DNA of 22,151 nucleotides, taken from positions 1 to 22,151 of the IMG/VR virus record IMGVR_UViG_3300048928_000422, one strand, 5' to 3'. Origin of the DNA: a virus. This document shows, piece by piece, positions 6,550 to 13,750 of the stretch. Position 1 is the stretch's first letter; every line of letters starts with the position of its first letter. The notes under the pieces were generated by a model. It did no database searches. It was not told the origin of the DNA and saw nothing but the letters and a program-made list of their open reading frames with translations. Both the position numbers and the translations under genes were made by a program.

Positions 6550-6954
6550 ATGTATCTTTCAGATTCAGAACAGAATCTTACAAGAGAGGAAATGGCATCC
6601 TTCAATGCTTTTTTTGACAATCTGCTTCCCCCATCATTTCAGTATTTTTATCTGGAAAACAATGGTGGGTACCCTCACAATAATGAAGACGGTAATTTTT
6701 TTATACTTGGTGGATTTAACCCCATTAAGTACGGCGAACTACCTATAGAGCAGCTTTATAACGATCTCACGGAATGTTTTGGAGAATTAAGAAAAATGGT
6801 GCCCTTTGCTTATGATGAGGGGGGGAACTGTTTCCTGTTGTCACTGAAAGAGGGGAATTCTTTCGGGGAGGTTTTCATTTTTCTTATGGATGAAAAGGAG
6901 CTTGTCACTGTTGCTGATTCATTCGACGAATTTATTGAAGAATTATTTAGCTGA
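6550..6954 (+). CDS. SMI1/KNR4 (SUKH-superfamily) protein, likely orphan immunity protein
   Basis: 134 residues from ATG 6550; a TTG at 6544 with closer AGGAG spacing is the alternative. The SUKH pattern is clear: LPPSFQYFYLENNGGYP near residues 30-46, then FFILGGFNPI, a central PFAYDEGGNCFLLSL and an acidic C-terminal helix DSFDEFIEELF. SUKH proteins commonly neutralise polymorphic (Rhs, CDI, T6SS) toxins by direct binding. No full toxin gene is adjacent, only the C-terminal fragment at 5420-5688. This is therefore probably an orphan immunity gene, a common relic in Rhs-type loci. A strong terminator follows directly. Confidence 0.88.
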   Translation: MYLSDSEQNLTREEMASFNAFFDNLLPPSFQYFYLENNGGYPHNNEDGNFFILGGFNPIKYGELPIEQLYNDLTECFGELRKMVPFAYDEGGNCFLLSLKEGNSFGEVFIFLMDEKELVTVADSFDEFIEELFS

Positions 6955-6960
6955 AAATAC

Positions 6961-6995
6961 CCGCCCGCCGTACAGTTGTGGCGGGCGGCAGTTTT
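6961..6995 (+). terminator. Terminator of the SUKH gene
   Basis: A perfect 9-bp GC stem (CCGCCCGCC with GGCGGGCGG), a 10-base loop and a short T tract (GTTTTG) lie six bases after the stop codon. Confidence 0.75.
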
Positions 6996-7021
6996 GACCT
7001 GCTCCCCATTGATTAACACAG
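6991..7021 (-). repeat. 31-bp inverted repeat, right arm
   Basis: Partner of 3195-3225 in opposite orientation (28/31). It begins within the terminator's T tract, so the block boundary lies at the very end of the SUKH gene. Confidence 0.7.
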
Positions 7022-7036
7022 GCAAATATAAGCAAC

Positions 7037-7208
7037 GTCTGCTTGTGGCACTAAGCGGCTGTTAAGATAAGAACCTCTGTCATGGTGTGTCAGGGGTCGG
7101 AAATTCAAATCCTCTCGTGCCGATCAAAATTCCCCAATTAAACTAATCTTTTACGACTGGTTTTTTTATGCCTGAAAATTGTCTAAGGTAAAATGAAGGT
7201 AAAACCCC
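7037..7208. repeat. Proline-tRNA att-type repeat, copy 1
   Basis: About 170 bases parallel 10178-10349 in the same orientation: GCTTNTGGCAC-like start, the tRNA-Pro 3' half, then a shared tail including TGTCTAAGGTAAAATGAAGG. The two copies bracket 3.1 kb, as the two att sites of a nested element would. Confidence 0.8.
7079..7125 (+). pseudogene. tRNA-Pro 3' fragment (proL-like att relic)
   Basis: The sequence follows the 3' half of the enterobacterial proline tRNA with GGG anticodon, from the anticodon stem through CTCTCGTGCCGA and an altered CCA end (TCA). Here the anticodon GGG has become GTG, and the T-arm 5' strand is mutated (GGAAATTCAAATCCTC). No 5' half exists, so it cannot be a functional tRNA. 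It is best read as an old attachment site of an element that integrates at proL. Confidence 0.78.
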
Positions 7209-7294
7209 TGCCATATAGTTAAAATTATCGCCGGTGCTCCCCTTCATTTACTCCGGTTGCCAACGACTTGATAGGCCGTAATGTGATTAATATT

Positions 7295-7420
7295 ATGATC
7301 TTGCCTGAATTGATTACTGGAGGGGCTAAGGTGGGCTGGAGGTTACTGATAGGGCTTCTTTTTGGTACTGCCATCGGGATTGCATTATTTGGTTTGATTT
7401 TCTCACTCAAGCAGTTGTAG
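7295..7420 (+). CDS. Short membrane-protein ORF, possibly the end of a longer gene
   Basis: A 41-codon frame (MILPELITGGAKVGWR, then LLIGLLFGTAIGIALFGLIF and SLKQL) encodes one convincing hydrophobic helix with glycine-rich packing. The frame is open back to 7223 without a stop. No ribosome site stands before the ATG, so it is more likely the 3' end of a larger membrane-protein gene cut by the att-like repeat just upstream. Function unknown. Confidence 0.4.
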   Translation: MILPELITGGAKVGWRLLIGLLFGTAIGIALFGLIFSLKQL

Positions 7421-7477
7421 TGAGGCCACGGCGCTCTTGAATTGTGCCCCAGTCAGATTGCGGATAGCCAGAAACGC

Positions 7478-7504
7478 AAAAACCCGCTCAGAGCGGGTTT
7501 TTTA
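7478..7504. terminator. Bidirectional terminator
   Basis: AAAAACCCGCTC and GAGCGGGTTTTTT form a perfect stem with U tracts on both strands. It separates the plus-strand membrane ORF from the minus-strand cold-shock gene. Confidence 0.85.
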
Positions 7505-7576
7505 TCACATACACTTATCTGCTCAGGTTCAGACCGTCATCGCTGTCGTAAGTGTCCGTGTAAGTATTATCAGCGT

Positions 7577-7789
7577 TTAAAGCGCAACGACATTTCCGGC
7601 CGCAGGACCTTTGGCACCGTTCTCGAGCGAGAACTCGACCTTTTGCCCCTCATCGAGCGTTTTGTAATCGCTGCCCTGAATAGCAGAGAAGTGTACAAAC
7701 ACATCCTTGCTGCCATCAGCCGGGGTAATGAAGCCGAAGCCTTTCTCAGAGTTAAACCATTTTACTAAACCAGTCATTTTATTAGACAT
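7577..7789 (-). CDS. CspA-family cold-shock protein
   Basis: 70 residues, the normal length. RNA/ssDNA-binding motifs RNP1 (KGFGFI, residues 16-21) and RNP2 (VFVHF, 30-34) are intact, with [13 protein letters not shown] at the N-terminus as in CspB/CspG. These proteins melt RNA secondary structure and act as antiterminators and translation chaperones after cold shock. I use the ATG at 7789, with AAGGAAG at normal spacing, not the longer frame from 7834, which would translate the leader. The gene looks intact. Cold-shock genes are common cargo of lambdoid prophages (Qin and Rac in E. coli). The exact paralogue cannot be named. Confidence 0.95.
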   Translation of the reverse strand: MSNKMTGLVKWFNSEKGFGFITPADGSKDVFVHFSAIQGSDYKTLDEGQKVEFSLENGAKGPAAGNVVAL

Positions 7790-7965
7790 AGATACTTCCT
7801 TAAATTTTTTTGAGCCACATGTTGTGGCGAACATGGCCTGCTTGCAGATGATGACTTATGGGGCACTTAGGAGAAGGCTCATGCAGAGGAGTATCGAAGG
7901 ATAACGCTTGAAATGAGGACTGCTTTACTAAAACTGCTTACATAAGGTCTGTTTGCCAAACCGTG
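7790..7965 (-). promoter_or_regulatory. cspA-type 5' leader RNA thermosensor
   Basis: The minus-strand leader follows the E. coli cspA 5' UTR block by block: a cold-box-like CACGGTTTGG...ACAGACC at its 5' end, TAAAGCAGT..., TTTCAAGCGTTATC, TCGATACTCCTC, and a final AAGGAAG ribosome site. Its length of about 175 bases is close to the 159 of E. coli cspA. In that system the RNA refolds at low temperature to expose the start region. Conservation of the whole leader suggests that cold induction is retained. Confidence 0.75.
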
Positions 7966-8085
7966 AAAGCATGATGGACTGTTAAGCAGCATTAAGCAAG
8001 GCTGTTTTTGTCAGCAAATCGCAGAATTACTTTACAAAAGGGAACTGATAATGTTGGGGAGTACGACTCAGAGAGGGAGTAACTC

Positions 8086-8122
8086 TTAAAAGCCCTGGCC
8101 ATTGCAACCAGGGCTTTTAAGG
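8086..8122 (+). terminator. 13-bp perfect hairpin, terminator of a possible small RNA
   Basis: TTAAAAGCCCTGG and CCAGGGCTTTTAA pair perfectly around a 9-base loop. The stem holds its own A and U tracts, so it can terminate in either direction. No gene ends here. A weak promoter-like TTGTCA, 17 bases, TTTACA lies at about 8007-8035, so a short plus-strand RNA of about 85 bases is possible. Confidence 0.6.
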
Positions 8123-8123
8123 T

Positions 8124-8969
8124 ACTACGGACTTCAGAATTAACATTAATGAACTTTCTTGAGATTTACTGCCATTTGTACTACTTACAAATGCACCCGT
8201 TTACTACAGATAATTTTGGGCATTAATACTAAAAAACCTCCCTCTATTTATCCTGATACACACCTTACCATCCATTCCTGAACGGCAACTTAAACAAGTA
8301 CATTCCCCATTGCGACATCTACTCTTTGATGCGTTGCCCTCTGTTGTCAGGACCATAACAAAATCGACAGCATGAACTTTGAAGGCCTTACATCGTCGCA
8401 CTTACACTACCATTTTGCGAACCAGCACATCACTACAAGGCCTGAAAGATTACTACACCCCAAACTACAAACTTCGTGGCCTTTACTGCAAAATGGCTTA
8501 CCCCAGTACTGCTACTAACCGTCAACTTTTCTCTGTGCTGTTAGGTTGTAATTTACTCATTGACAAAGCTGAGTCAATACTGTTTTTAAAGACATGTTTT
8601 TATTAACAGCTCTGGCATTTATGACAGTTAAGGATCCTTCTCATTCATCCTGCTACGCGAGAGCTCTTCCCGTATTTCCTTATAGCTCCTTTCACAATGA
8701 AATACCTCCAGAATGCCAAACCATCCCTTATCCCGGGCTGAACGTTTAACTTGTTATCGTCTCTCCAGCGGCGTCTAAGCTTTTGAGTACAACATGCCTC
8801 GCCCGTCTTTCGCATTCAGGTGATACTGACTTACATCCGCTTTTTATTTTTGCCGCGATAGTTAGCCATTTCGGGCAGGACTGTTGCAACTGTTGCAACT
8901 GTTGCAACTGTTGCAGGATAGATATCAATTTAACTGGAAAAGTTTTGGGAAAGACTCATACGCCCAATA
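8124..8969. other. Gene-free stretch
   Basis: No supportable gene on either strand. It contains a perfect 8-bp hairpin (CATTTGTA...TACAAATG, about 8173-8193) and a 9-bp tandem repeat (8881-8915). A minus-strand frame at 8746-8928 reads through the repeat as LQQLQQ, but has no ribosome site and no neighbour in phase. It may be the relic of a coding repeat, but I do not call it. Confidence 0.5.
8881..8915. repeat. 9-bp tandem repeat, almost four copies
   Basis: CTGTTGCAA is repeated 3.9 times without interruption. A multiple of three keeps frame (LQQ on the minus strand), so the copy number could vary without a frameshift if it was once coding. There are no spacers, so it is not a CRISPR array. 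Confidence 0.95.
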
Positions 8970-8998
8970 AAAAACGGGAACCAACCGGCTCCCGTTCT
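8970..8998 (-). terminator. Terminator downstream of the icd fragment
   Basis: On the minus strand AACGGGAGCC and GGTTCCCGTT pair, followed by six U. It lies about 20 bases after the icd stop and probably came with it. Confidence 0.8.
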
Positions 8999-9018
8999 TA
9001 TTCAACCCGCAGCGCGGA

Positions 9019-9190
9019 TTACATGTTCGCGATAATCGCGTCGCCAACCCCCTCAACTTTTCAGCAGCTTAGCGTCATCTATCAGACGTTCAAAATCGTA
9101 GGTCACGGTTTTGGCAGTGATTGCGCTTTCCATACCGCTAACAATCAGGTCTGCGGCTTCGAACCACTCCATATGACGCAGCAGTACATA
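9019..9190 (-). pseudogene. 3' end of isocitrate dehydrogenase gene (icd att relic)
   Basis: The minus frame reads [20 protein letters not shown], then [21 protein letters not shown], which is the C-terminus of Icd. A small frame change then occurs before GDAIIANM and the TAA at 9019-9021. In E. coli the e14 element and phage 21 integrate in the 3' end of icd and duplicate it. The 57 or so residues here are the same region. The piece begins abruptly at 9190, has no start, and diverges from a functional end (DAKLLKS stop in phase). It therefore marks an old junction of an icd-specific prophage. The resident icd lies elsewhere. Confidence 0.85.
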
Positions 9191-9604
9191 GATAATTCAA
9201 ATTTAACTGGCTGTTTTTATTGAATAAAAACCTCAATTTAGCCTAATAAACCGTCAATAAAACACAACGACTAACCTATTGATTATCAAAACTAGAGGGA
9301 TCATTTTGGGGAACAGATTTCCTATCTTAATAAGGGATTTTAAATCAGTTATGTAGTTATTGAAAAACAGAAAGTTATCTTAGTTTTTCATAACATTTAC
9401 TGAAATTATAAGTGTTTTCCTTCAAAGAGTTACCGTTACTGTCGAAGCCATATTATGAATACTCCAATGTAAAAAAGACGTATTCGAACGTCCGCTATGA
9501 GCGAAAGGCGGACATTCGATTCGTGACGAAAGGCTATTTTTGTGATCCCAAACAAAAAAGCTTAAACACAGTGCTAAGTCATGCGGACCCAAAGGGTATC
9601 AGAG
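9191..9604. other. Gene-free stretch with repeat A copy 2
   Basis: AT-rich, no gene. Repeat A copy 2 occupies 9385-9513. The remainder shows no promoter or frame that I can support. Confidence 0.5.
9385..9513. repeat. Dispersed repeat A, copy 2
   Basis: Same orientation as 827-953, at roughly four of five positions. It ends in the same hairpin theme, TCCGC TATGAGCGAAAG GCGGA. The copies are 8.6 kb apart and each is next to an accessory gene pointing left. Confidence 0.75.
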
Positions 9605-10090
9605 TTATGGATCCAGCTTTGCAAACGTTGCTAAATCCTGGTGATCTAATCGAAAGTACTGTTTTTCTTCTATCAGGGATGCCCCAAGGGATAAGTAAAA
9701 CTCAGCTGCTTTCGGGTTGGTAGTTTCAGCAGTCCAGTCAAATCTTGTGCAGCCATGCTCAACCGCAAAAGCCGCTATAAATCGCATGAGTGATTTACCT
9801 ACTCCCTGACCTCTTACTGCAGCTGATGTGAAGAGATCTTTCATATACGCCTGGCCGGAGCATTTTGGCGCAGGGAACATCATGGTGAACGTGGCGAATC
9901 CAACAAGCGATCCTTTTTTCCATGCCCCCAGGACGGTCACGCCCGAGTAGACAGAGAAAACCCGGTGGGTCAGATAAGATAACATTTCGTCATAGCTGGC
10001 CCCCTCACTTCCAAAGTAATAAGTGTCCATTTCTACAAAAATTTTCGCCAGTGCAGGAATATCTGACGAATCACATATTTTTATTTTCAT
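9605..10090 (-). CDS. GNAT-family N-acetyltransferase
   Basis: 161 residues, complete. Acetyl-CoA-binding motif R-G-x-G-x-G at residues 93-98 (VRGQGVGKSLM), preceded by the strand AYMKDLFTSA. The C-terminal substrate-side motif is TNPKAAEFYLSLGA. The start ATG at 10090 has GGAAGAG at ideal spacing. The layout recalls small aminoglycoside- or amine-acetylating GNATs (for example the YhfO/AAC-like group), but the substrate cannot be deduced. It lies alone between an icd relic and a tRNA-Pro relic, inside the segment bracketed by the two tRNA repeats, and so is cargo of that nested element together with the cold-shock gene. Confidence 0.9.
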   Translation of the reverse strand: MKIKICDSSDIPALAKIFVEMDTYYFGSEGASYDEMLSYLTHRVFSVYSGVTVLGAWKKGSLVGFATFTMMFPAPKCSGQAYMKDLFTSAAVRGQGVGKSLMRFIAAFAVEHGCTRFDWTAETTNPKAAEFYLSLGASLIEEKQYFRLDHQDLATFAKLDP

Positions 10091-10177
10091 ACTCTTCCAC
10101 GAAAATTTGTAAGCAGCATCTCTATAGACTTAAACATACGAGATCAAAGCACGTACCTCAATTGAATGAGCTTATTT

Positions 10178-10349
10178 CTTCCGCTTCTGGCACAAAGCGG
10201 CTCCTACGATAGGAAACGCTGTCATGGGGTGTCAGGGGCTGGAGGTTCAAATCATCTCGTGCCGACCAAAATTTCTCAATTAAACCAGACCGTTACGGCT
10301 GTTTTTCTATGCCTGAAATTTGTCTAAGGTAAAATGAAGGTAAAACCTC
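10178..10349. repeat. Proline-tRNA att-type repeat, copy 2
   Basis: Direct repeat of 7037-7208. This copy is closer to the authentic tRNA (anticodon region ATGGGGTGT and CCGACCA intact). The shared non-tRNA tail ends beside the 3' end of the S24-like pseudogene. Confidence 0.8.
10221..10268 (+). pseudogene. tRNA-Pro 3' fragment (proL-like att relic), second copy
   Basis: It runs from the anticodon stem-loop (GTCATGGGGTGTC, anticodon GGG) through GGAGGTTCAAAT and CTCGTGCCGACCA. One T-stem position is changed (CATCT for CCTCT) and the 5' half is absent. Same interpretation as the first copy, better preserved. Confidence 0.82.
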
Positions 10350-10356
10350 TGACAAA

Positions 10357-10744
10357 TTACATTACCGGACAGTCGTCAAACTCCCCCGTCCTGCCGTCGT
10401 TGATGATGTAGTAGGTCACTCCTTTGAATACCGGGCGGCCGTCGTAGTACTCATTAGACATCTGGTATGTCACTTACGGCTGATCCAGTTCTTCCAGACT
10501 CGGTCGTGGGTGAACGCAGCTGCAGCATGCGCATTTACTCATCCAGATGACACATCACGATCGATCCTTCTACCGGCGTTGCAGACATATCCAGAAACAG
10601 CAAAGCACCTTTCTTTATCGTTTCACGGCGTGAATTTGACGCGGTACGCCAGAAGTAAGTCACAGAAGGTACGCGTATGGGTTCGTGGTCGAGCGATATC
10701 TTCTCATTCATATAATTATCAGCAGGAAAAGGAAATCCCATCAT
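10357..10744 (-). pseudogene. S24 peptidase / UmuD-like gene, broken
   Basis: The N-terminus MMGFPFPADNYMNEKISLD and VTYFWRTA are typical of prophage UmuD-like S24 proteins. The family self-cleaves with a Ser-Lys dyad on RecA filaments. The frame stops at 10535, just after LFLDMSATPVEGSIVMCHLDE. Further downstream a frame resumes (near SLEELDQP and MSNEYYDGRPVF) and ends with YYIINDGRTGEFDDCPVM, the usual C-terminus as I recall it. Thus an internal deletion and stops have removed the middle, including the catalytic Lys region. The gene begins at the stop codon of the upstream pseudogene, as in intact prophages. Not functional. Confidence 0.7.
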
Positions 10745-10979
10745 AGACCTCCGTTCGGGTTGTACATCATGAACTTGCGGAATACTCGCTCTTGCTAAGA
10801 GATATCTTTGAATGTGCTGACGTAGCTCTCAATCCACTCGTTATCCTGGCGCGGCGTCCAGTCCCAGTCAAACGTGAGCACACCTTCACAAAATCTGCTG
10901 TGGTAACCGTGCGTCGCCCGGTGGGCTCCATAACTATAATCTGCCTGAATGCTGTCTCGATATCGTCTCTTCCTCGCAT
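10741..10979 (-). pseudogene. Phage protein upstream of UmuD-like gene, frameshifted
   Basis: ATG at 10979 with AAGGAGC upstream. The N-terminus MRGRDDIETAFRQI, then MEPTGRRTVTTADFVKV, is in one frame. The continuation TFDWDWTPRQDNEWIESYV, STFKDIS and FMMYNPNGGL is in another, with an extra stop after DIS. The reconstructed product (about 75 aa) is the small protein commonly found just upstream of S24/UmuD-like genes in Salmonella prophages. Its stop overlaps the start of that gene. Function unknown; here inactive. Confidence 0.68.
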
Positions 10980-10996
10980 GATATGTAGCTCCTTAT

Positions 10997-11016
10997 CGCT
11001 GTTTTTATATACATAT
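10997..11016 (-). promoter_or_regulatory. LexA (SOS) box, one mismatch
   Basis: On the minus strand TGTATATAAAAACAG with a preceding A gives ATGT-N8-ACAG against the consensus CTGT-N8-ACAG. It lies about 20 bases before the start of the UmuD-like operon, where such boxes are expected. The site survives although both genes are dead. Confidence 0.6.
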
Positions 11017-11311
11017 TTTGAGATTCATTCTTTCAAGATCAAATCGAAAAAAATCATCAAAGTCCTGATAGGTAAGCAGTTTTAAGGAAGCTTTCGGGCT
11101 TAGGCAACAGGAATAAACTTTTAGAGTTTGTTAAAGATTAATTTCGGCGTGCAATCACTGATTCCCTGCTATTTATATGCATATTTAAACAATTATATAA
11201 ATTATCAAAACTTAAATATTCTTAAGGATTTCTTGATGAAATCCTTGTTGATGTTAGAATCAGGAAAATCTTATAGCCCCCCGCCAAGCATATTGGACCA
11301 AGAGGTTGAAA
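11017..11311. other. AT-rich upstream region of the acyltransferase
   Basis: No gene. The stretch is strongly AT-rich (TATATGCATATTTAAAC around 11175) and contains an inverted pair AAGGATTTCTTGATGAAATCCTT near 11223-11245, read here as two half-sites. This may be a regulatory hairpin for the downstream gene. AT-rich DNA of this type is a likely H-NS target. Confidence 0.45.
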
Positions 11312-12448
11312 TTGAATGAACTTTTCGATTTATCACTGCTGCCATCGGTGATAATTTGTGCGATCCTTGCTGTGAAATTGTTTGATTTGATTTCACCTAT
11401 TAAAGTTTACGAGAATGGAAGAAACTCACAGATTGATGGTCTGCGGGGTCTACTCGCTTTGTTTGTATTTATCCATCACTCAGTAATCTGGAAAGGATAT
11501 ATAAAATATGGTGTCTGGAAAATACCGGACTCTAATTTTTTTACTAATATTGGGCAGATAGGCGTTTCTTTCTTTCTCATGATAACTGGCTACCTATTTT
11601 TTACAAAAATAAGGAAGAGCAATCAGAACTGGATTCGTTTATATACATCCAGATTTTTTAGATTAACGCCAATGTTCGCTCTGTCCTTGCTAATTATTTT
11701 TTTTATAGTTGGCGTACAAAGCGGGTGGGAGGTTAAAACATCGATAAAAGACATTGTTATCTCGATATCGTACTGGCTCCCTTTTACTTTCTTTGGTGTC
11801 CCTAATATAAACGGCCTTAACAACACTTTTATAGTAAATGCCGGAGTGACATGGACACTTGTATATGAATGGTTCTTTTATTTTTCACTTCCATTAATTG
11901 CTTTTTTGTTGAGGCGGAAAGTTGGAGTAGTATTTGTTTGCATAAGCTTATTATTTGTTATGTATTATTTTAATTACGGCTCTGATAAGACGCACCTACT
12001 CTCTTTTGCTTGCGGATTTGCAGCTTCTTACCTTAGAGAAATTGAGTGGTTTAAACAGCTATCTGTAAAGTTTTACTCAAGCATCATTGTCATGGGCATG
12101 ATCACCTTCGAACTTTTCTTTTTTAAATTAACTTACAGCCCTATACCAATATTAATTTGTGGATTATGCTTCTCCCTTATTTGTTCAGGGTGCTCTGTTT
12201 TTGGCATTCTTAATACCAAGATATTACGTAAGTTAGGTGAGGCAACATATAGCATCTACTTACTCCATGGAATAGTGCTTTATATCCTGATAAACAGACC
12301 GTTGATTGGTCCAGTTGGGGCTGTATCATTCCAGATAGTATGTACAGCAGCTTTTATCGTTACTTTCCTCTCCTGCTTTACTTATAAATGCGTAGAACTT
12401 CCTTTTATACGACTATCAGATAAACAAAAAAAGCCACCCGTTCTGTAA
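11312..12448 (+). CDS. OafA-type acyltransferase 3, membrane O-acetyltransferase
   Basis: 378 residues, about ten hydrophobic helices. The acyltransferase 3 (PF01757) signature is intact: QIDGLRGLLALFVFIHH near residues 41-56, giving Arg45 and His55-His56, then GQIGVSFFLMITGYLFF and a late GEATYSIYLLHGI. These inner-membrane enzymes pass acetyl groups to periplasmic glycans such as O-antigen, as OafA does in Salmonella and Oac does in Shigella phage Sf6. There is no usable ATG. I pick TTG 11312, with AGAGG six bases upstream; TTG 11306 has no spacing. There is no SGNH domain, so it is the short form. It is much more AT-rich than the phage backbone and is the only long intact gene in this part, which suggests a selected lysogenic-conversion gene. 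Substrate not determinable. Confidence 0.9.
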   Translation: MNELFDLSLLPSVIICAILAVKLFDLISPIKVYENGRNSQIDGLRGLLALFVFIHHSVIWKGYIKYGVWKIPDSNFFTNIGQIGVSFFLMITGYLFFTKIRKSNQNWIRLYTSRFFRLTPMFALSLLIIFFIVGVQSGWEVKTSIKDIVISISYWLPFTFFGVPNINGLNNTFIVNAGVTWTLVYEWFFYFSLPLIAFLLRRKVGVVFVCISLLFVMYYFNYGSDKTHLLSFACGFAASYLREIEWFKQLSVKFYSSIIVMGMITFELFFFKLTYSPIPILICGLCFSLICSGCSVFGILNTKILRKLGEATYSIYLLHGIVLYILINRPLIGPVGAVSFQIVCTAAFIVTFLSCFTYKCVELPFIRLSDKQKKPPVL

Positions 12449-12467
12449 CCCCAGATTACATTGAATC

Positions 12468-12493
12468 AATGCGGCAGTTAATCCTGCCGCATT
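12468..12493 (+). terminator. Terminator after the acyltransferase
   Basis: AATGCGGCAG and CTGCCGCATT form a perfect 10-bp stem around TTAATC, 20 bases after the stop codon. The T tract after it is weak. Confidence 0.65.
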
Positions 12494-12549
12494 CAATTAA
12501 TAACTTTCAGAAAAATATTTACTAGTATTTAAAAGCTAATAGTAAAAGA

Positions 12550-12574
12550 CCACCTTCTTAGAAGGTGGCTTTTA
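12550..12574 (+). terminator. Second hairpin terminator
   Basis: CCACCTT CTTAG AAGGTGG followed by CTTTT; an A-rich stretch precedes it. No gene ends here apart from the acyltransferase 100 bases upstream. Confidence 0.65.
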
Positions 12575-12671
12575 AGAATGCCCCGGTATCGAATTTACTA
12601 AAGTGAAATTTTAAATCGTCTAAAATCAGTATATGCCTATAGCCTGCAACAGACAGGCACGGAATGTAACT

Positions 12672-12694
12672 GCCCCGTCGCCGGGGCTTTTTTT
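12672..12694 (+). terminator. Plus-strand terminator facing the tail-fibre gene
   Basis: GCCCCG TCGC CGGGGC followed by seven T. It reads on the plus strand and so shields the convergent end of the tail-fibre gene (stop at 12693-12695) from incoming transcription. Confidence 0.85.
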
Positions 12695-13750
12695 ATTCTT
12701 CCTTTGCGCTCTCGGCACGCTGATTCCAGATGCTGTTTTCCGGCATATCCAGGCGAACATCGATCCAGCTTGTCGGCGGTACGTCGATGGCTACGCCTTT
12801 TTGCAGTTCGATGTCACCGTCATCAGAAAGGACATAACGGCGCTTATAGAGTCGAATGATGAGCGATCCATCCTCCGCCTGCTCTGCTTCCACGATGCCC
12901 ATATCTCCGGATCCCTGCGGGTCGCGCGGAGGCGACATTTGCCACCCGGACTTAGCCAGGCCAGCAGAGCCGTTCAGAAGGTACACACCCGTCGCTTCAC
13001 GGGTCAGAGTAACGCCCTCAGCTTCGGCATTCGCCACGCCTGCGCCGCACCATTCGAAGTCTGCCTCGTCGATGTCTGGCCGCGTACAGTCCTCTTTACT
13101 TTTCACAATACGAACGATCGGCGACGCTGCCTTGACTGAACCGTCTGCAGCTCTCGTGGTGTTACCTGTGCTGTAAAATTCCACCCGCGCGCCAAATCCG
13201 GCCTGGGTGTTGACGCTTTGCCCAAACAGCCTCGCTGTTCCTCCAATGGATGCGAGAAGATGGAAACCATAGTTGGCGCTGAGGGCGAAGTTCAGCCCTA
13301 CGCCTCCTGTACCGGGTACAGGGTTATTACCACCAGCAGAGGGGATCTGGATAAACCGGTTAACCGGGTAAAGCCCCGAATTCGATGGTGCTGATGAAAG
13401 GTCAGTTCCGAGTGAAAAAGCGCCGACCTCCATCACCTCACCCGGATTTGTTCCGGAGTTTTTCGTTGATGCGCTACCGAGCCCGAGACTGCTGCGGGCA
13501 TCTGACGCCGTTTTCGCCCCGGTGCCGCCCTGCGTGATACTCAGCGCTGTGGTCAGCCCGCCAAGAGAGGTGATGTCGCTGTTAGCTCCGGATGAGGCGG
13601 CTGACAAAGACAGGCGTGCATCCGCTTTCGTCTTTGCTCCGGTACCGCCCTGCTCAATACTCAGTGCTGTAGTCATCCCGCTGAGCGAGGTGATATCTGA
13701 GTTGGCCCCCTTCTTCGCCAGCGATTTCTGGCCGGGTACGGTGACCGGCT
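12693..13750 (-). pseudogene. Phage tail fibre, C-terminal part, 5' end deleted
   Basis: The reading frame carries two side-fibre repeats (GANSDITSL ... TALSI-QGGTGAKT-ADAR), then SLGLGSASTKNSGTNPGE. A large distal domain follows and ends at WIDVRLDMPENSIWNQ. This is the receptor-binding end of a Gifsy/P2-like side tail fibre. Upstream of about 13750 the frame continues only as an out-of-frame reading of the lysozyme gene, so the apparent 391-aa protein is an artefact of a deletion. The true 5' part is gone. No tail-fibre assembly gene follows. Confidence 0.8.

Noticed and set aside
7079-7125. Functional tRNA-Pro
   Set aside because: Only the 3' half exists; anticodon and T-stem are mutated.
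7225-7410. 61-aa minus-strand protein
   Set aside because: The opposite strand encodes a convincing membrane helix; this frame has no ribosome site.
8881-8915. CRISPR array
   Set aside because: Units are 9 bp with no spacers and no cas genes nearby.
8783-9223. 146-aa plus-strand protein with Cys/Asn repeats
   Set aside because: It is antisense of the icd fragment and of the 9-bp repeat, with no ribosome site.
11128-11319. 63-aa protein before the acyltransferase
   Set aside because: AT-rich frame without ribosome site or recognisable content; probably chance.
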